DNA of 42,881 nt, taken from the IMG/VR virus record IMGVR_UViG_3300011115_000128, positions 1 through 42,881 of that record. One strand, written 5' to 3'. The DNA comes from a virus. The notes under the pieces were generated by a model that was not told the DNA's origin, made no database searches, and saw only the letters and a program-made list of their open reading frames with translations. Both the position numbers and the translations under genes were made by a program. This document shows, piece by piece, positions 41,616 through 42,881 of this stretch; position 1 is the first letter of the stretch; each line of letters starts with the position of its first letter.

Positions 41616-42239
41616 TTACAGACCAACAGCGTTGCTGTAAGAGTGGTATCCGGGGTTGAACTTCACCAGAATATCAGTATATGCGTCACCAACTTGCGAG
41701 AAGCCAACCATGTTTACAAAACCAACGATGCGGAAAGCAGCGGTAGTAGTAACAGCGGAAGAGCCAGCCACAACAGAAGCGGTAGAGTTACCTGTAGTTG
41801 TGCTACCGGTAGCCACTGCGCCAGTGGAGAAGAACACGTTTGCACCCAGAGCAGCTTGCGTGACAGAGCCAGCAGACTGAACTTGGAACACAGTACGATC
41901 ATCGTCAATCACAAATGCTACTGCGTTCAATGCGCTAGCTGGGTAGTATTGTGAGAAAACGGTTTGACCTTGTGCGTTAACGTAAGAGCAACCAACGAAC
42001 ACACCAACAGCGCCAGTGTTAGCAGTGCCAACAGGGAAACCGTTTGTAGTTGCGTCAGCGCCAGTAGCGGTAACAATTTCAATGTATCCCGTAGATTTAA
42101 CATACACCAAGCTTCCGTTATAGATGCTTGTGCTGTATCCAGCGGGGTCAATTAGAAATGAGCGAGTGCTACCTGCATAAGGTAGGCCACCCAACTCATT
42201 TACGGCTTTTAAACCGTAAGGAGAAGCGGTAGATGCCAT
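41616..42239 (-). CDS. Virion protein, head decoration candidate
   Basis: 207 residues, beta-rich, with few Lys. It begins TASPYGLKAVNELGGLPYAG and ends VKFNPGYHSYSNAVGL. The central part has VFVGCSYVNAQGQTVFSQYY and YDV-type strands. I recall this gene directly upstream of the same capsid family in other phages, where a decoration or minor capsid role is assumed. GGAG lies 8 bases before the ATG. Confidence 0.8.
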   Translation of the reverse strand: MASTASPYGLKAVNELGGLPYAGSTRSFLIDPAGYSTSIYNGSLVYVKSTGYIEIVTATGADATTNGFPVGTANTGAVGVFVGCSYVNAQGQTVFSQYYPASALNAVAFVIDDDRTVFQVQSAGSVTQAALGANVFFSTGAVATGSTTTGNSTASVVAGSSAVTTTAAFRIVGFVNMVGFSQVGDAYTDILVKFNPGYHSYSNAVGL

Positions 42240-42256
42240 TTAAGGACTCCAAAAAA

Positions 42257-42715
42257 TTAAGTACCAGAACCGAAGGTAACCTGAGATTTGCGATCTGCGA
42301 ACAGAGGCATTTTCGGATTACTTTCACGAAGAAAATTATTGTCTACTGATTCCATTTGAGCCTGATTCTGCTTAGCATAATATGCGTCACGTTGTTTCAT
42401 AAACTCGGCAGGAATACGGCATAACAACAGTCCACCAATTTCGATGTTGCCTTTAAAGCGTCCATCGGTAATAGCGTGCACCATAAGCTCAGGATAATCT
42501 TCCGCTTTCACGGGTTCATAACCTTCGCGTAACTTGCCAGAGATATTAGAAGGATCGGGTTGACCCATCATGCTGATGCGGACGTACCTATGTGACCAAC
42601 CGGGTCGGTCATTAGGTTGTGGAAGTGTTTCTGGGGGACGCCAAGTATCTGGACGGGCCCACTCAGTACGTACATCCAACTCACGATCCAAACGATTTTG
42701 TTTAGCTTCAGCCAT
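42257..42715 (-). CDS. Capsid-adjacent phage protein, scaffold candidate
   Basis: 152 residues, charged and helical with a Pro-rich start: TEWARPDTWRPPETLPQPND, then GWSHRYVRISMMGQ, REGYEPVKAEDYPELMV and FKGNIEIGGLLLCRIPAEF. It ends MPLFADRKSQVTFGSG. This pattern accompanies the capsid gene in other phages. It may be an assembly or scaffolding factor, since no other scaffold gene is seen here; this is inference from position. Confidence 0.78.
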   Translation of the reverse strand: MAEAKQNRLDRELDVRTEWARPDTWRPPETLPQPNDRPGWSHRYVRISMMGQPDPSNISGKLREGYEPVKAEDYPELMVHAITDGRFKGNIEIGGLLLCRIPAEFMKQRDAYYAKQNQAQMESVDNNFLRESNPKMPLFADRKSQVTFGSGT

Positions 42716-42718
42716 TTT

Positions 42719-42881
42719 TTAACCTCTTTTAAGTAAAGCAACCTGACGAGCATATTCTTCTAAAGGAACCCCAAGACGGCGCGCTTGCGCTGCTTCTGAT
42801 GCCTTCAGCCTAATACGAGTAGGCGATGTGCTACGTGCGGCGGGTGCCACAACGGTAGCTCTAGTTGCACGGCGGGGCGTT
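42719..42881 (-). CDS. Partial small basic protein (C-terminal end)
   Basis: The window cuts this gene; the last 53 residues remain. They read Thr/Arg-rich at the cut side and end with KASEAAQARRLGVPLEEYARQ and VALLKRG. The helical ending, with RLGVPLEEYARQ, recalls small proteins near portal/capsid genes in other phages. Its stop lies 4 bp before the next ATG, so it is in the same operon. Confidence 0.75.
   Translation of the reverse strand, partial: TPRRATRATVVAPAARSTSPTRIRLKASEAAQARRLGVPLEEYARQVALLKRG

Noticed and set aside
1-42881. CRISPR array associated with the Cas4-like nuclease
   Set aside because: No regularly spaced short repeats were found; the nuclease sits in a phage replication operon.
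1-42881. tRNA or rRNA genes
   Set aside because: Intergenic gaps are too short and no cloverleaf with a T-loop motif was noticed by eye; a tRNA search program would be decisive.

Overview
The window is part of a double-stranded DNA tailed-phage genome. It comes from a phage or a metagenomic phage contig, not a bacterial chromosome: every gene is phage-type, genes are packed with 1-8 bp start/stop overlaps, and no gap without a gene exceeds about 100 bp. There is no portal, terminase, DNA polymerase, integrase, tape measure or contractile sheath here, so the window is an incomplete genome. A podovirus-like virion is my inference. GC is in the mid-40s percent on lines counted by eye. Many small proteins are of the kind seen in uncultured aquatic phages. 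A Gram-negative, possibly betaproteobacterial, host is plausible but not demonstrated.

Left arm, + strand, 1-7.4 kb (replication/recombination): a Cas4/RecB-like PD-(D/E)XK nuclease, a helical protein, a small HNH protein overlapping an SNF2-type helicase, then a strong sigma70-like promoter (2677-2704). This is followed by a Gam/Gp157-like coiled-coil protein, a Cys4 protein with an acidic tail (candidate ssDNA-binding), a small HTH protein, a 950-residue primase-helicase and a small protein. A GC hairpin with a T tract ends the module at 7389-7415.

Right arm, - strand, 42.9 to 7.4 kb (virion and lysis), in transcription order: the end of an unknown gene; a virion-associated protein; a decoration-like protein; the major capsid protein with its own terminator; an HNH endonuclease with its own candidate promoter and an RBS-occluding hairpin; more virion proteins; a string of small basic or glycine-rich proteins; adaptor/neck proteins; tail proteins and three glycine-rich candidate adhesins or fibres; a cupin; a lysis cassette (secreted protein, membrane protein, 3TM-type holin, GH24 lysozyme); a second HNH endonuclease; a large structural protein; and three large candidate ejection proteins with a GNAT acetyltransferase between them. 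The last gene encodes a 3055-residue polyvalent protein carrying two HExxH metallopeptidase-like sites and a GHKL (Hsp90/MORC-type) ATPase site.

Most notable: (1) two well-formed small genes (71 and 57 codons), each with an AAGGAG ribosome-binding site, lie in the same +1 frame inside low-complexity linkers of the giant gene; (2) the GHKL/metallopeptidase part of the giant gene is an AT-rich block of about 2 kb with fairly sharp edges; (3) the capsid/HNH junction repeats the logic known for T4 homing endonucleases, where a hairpin hides the RBS on read-through mRNA but not on mRNA from a promoter that starts within the hairpin.
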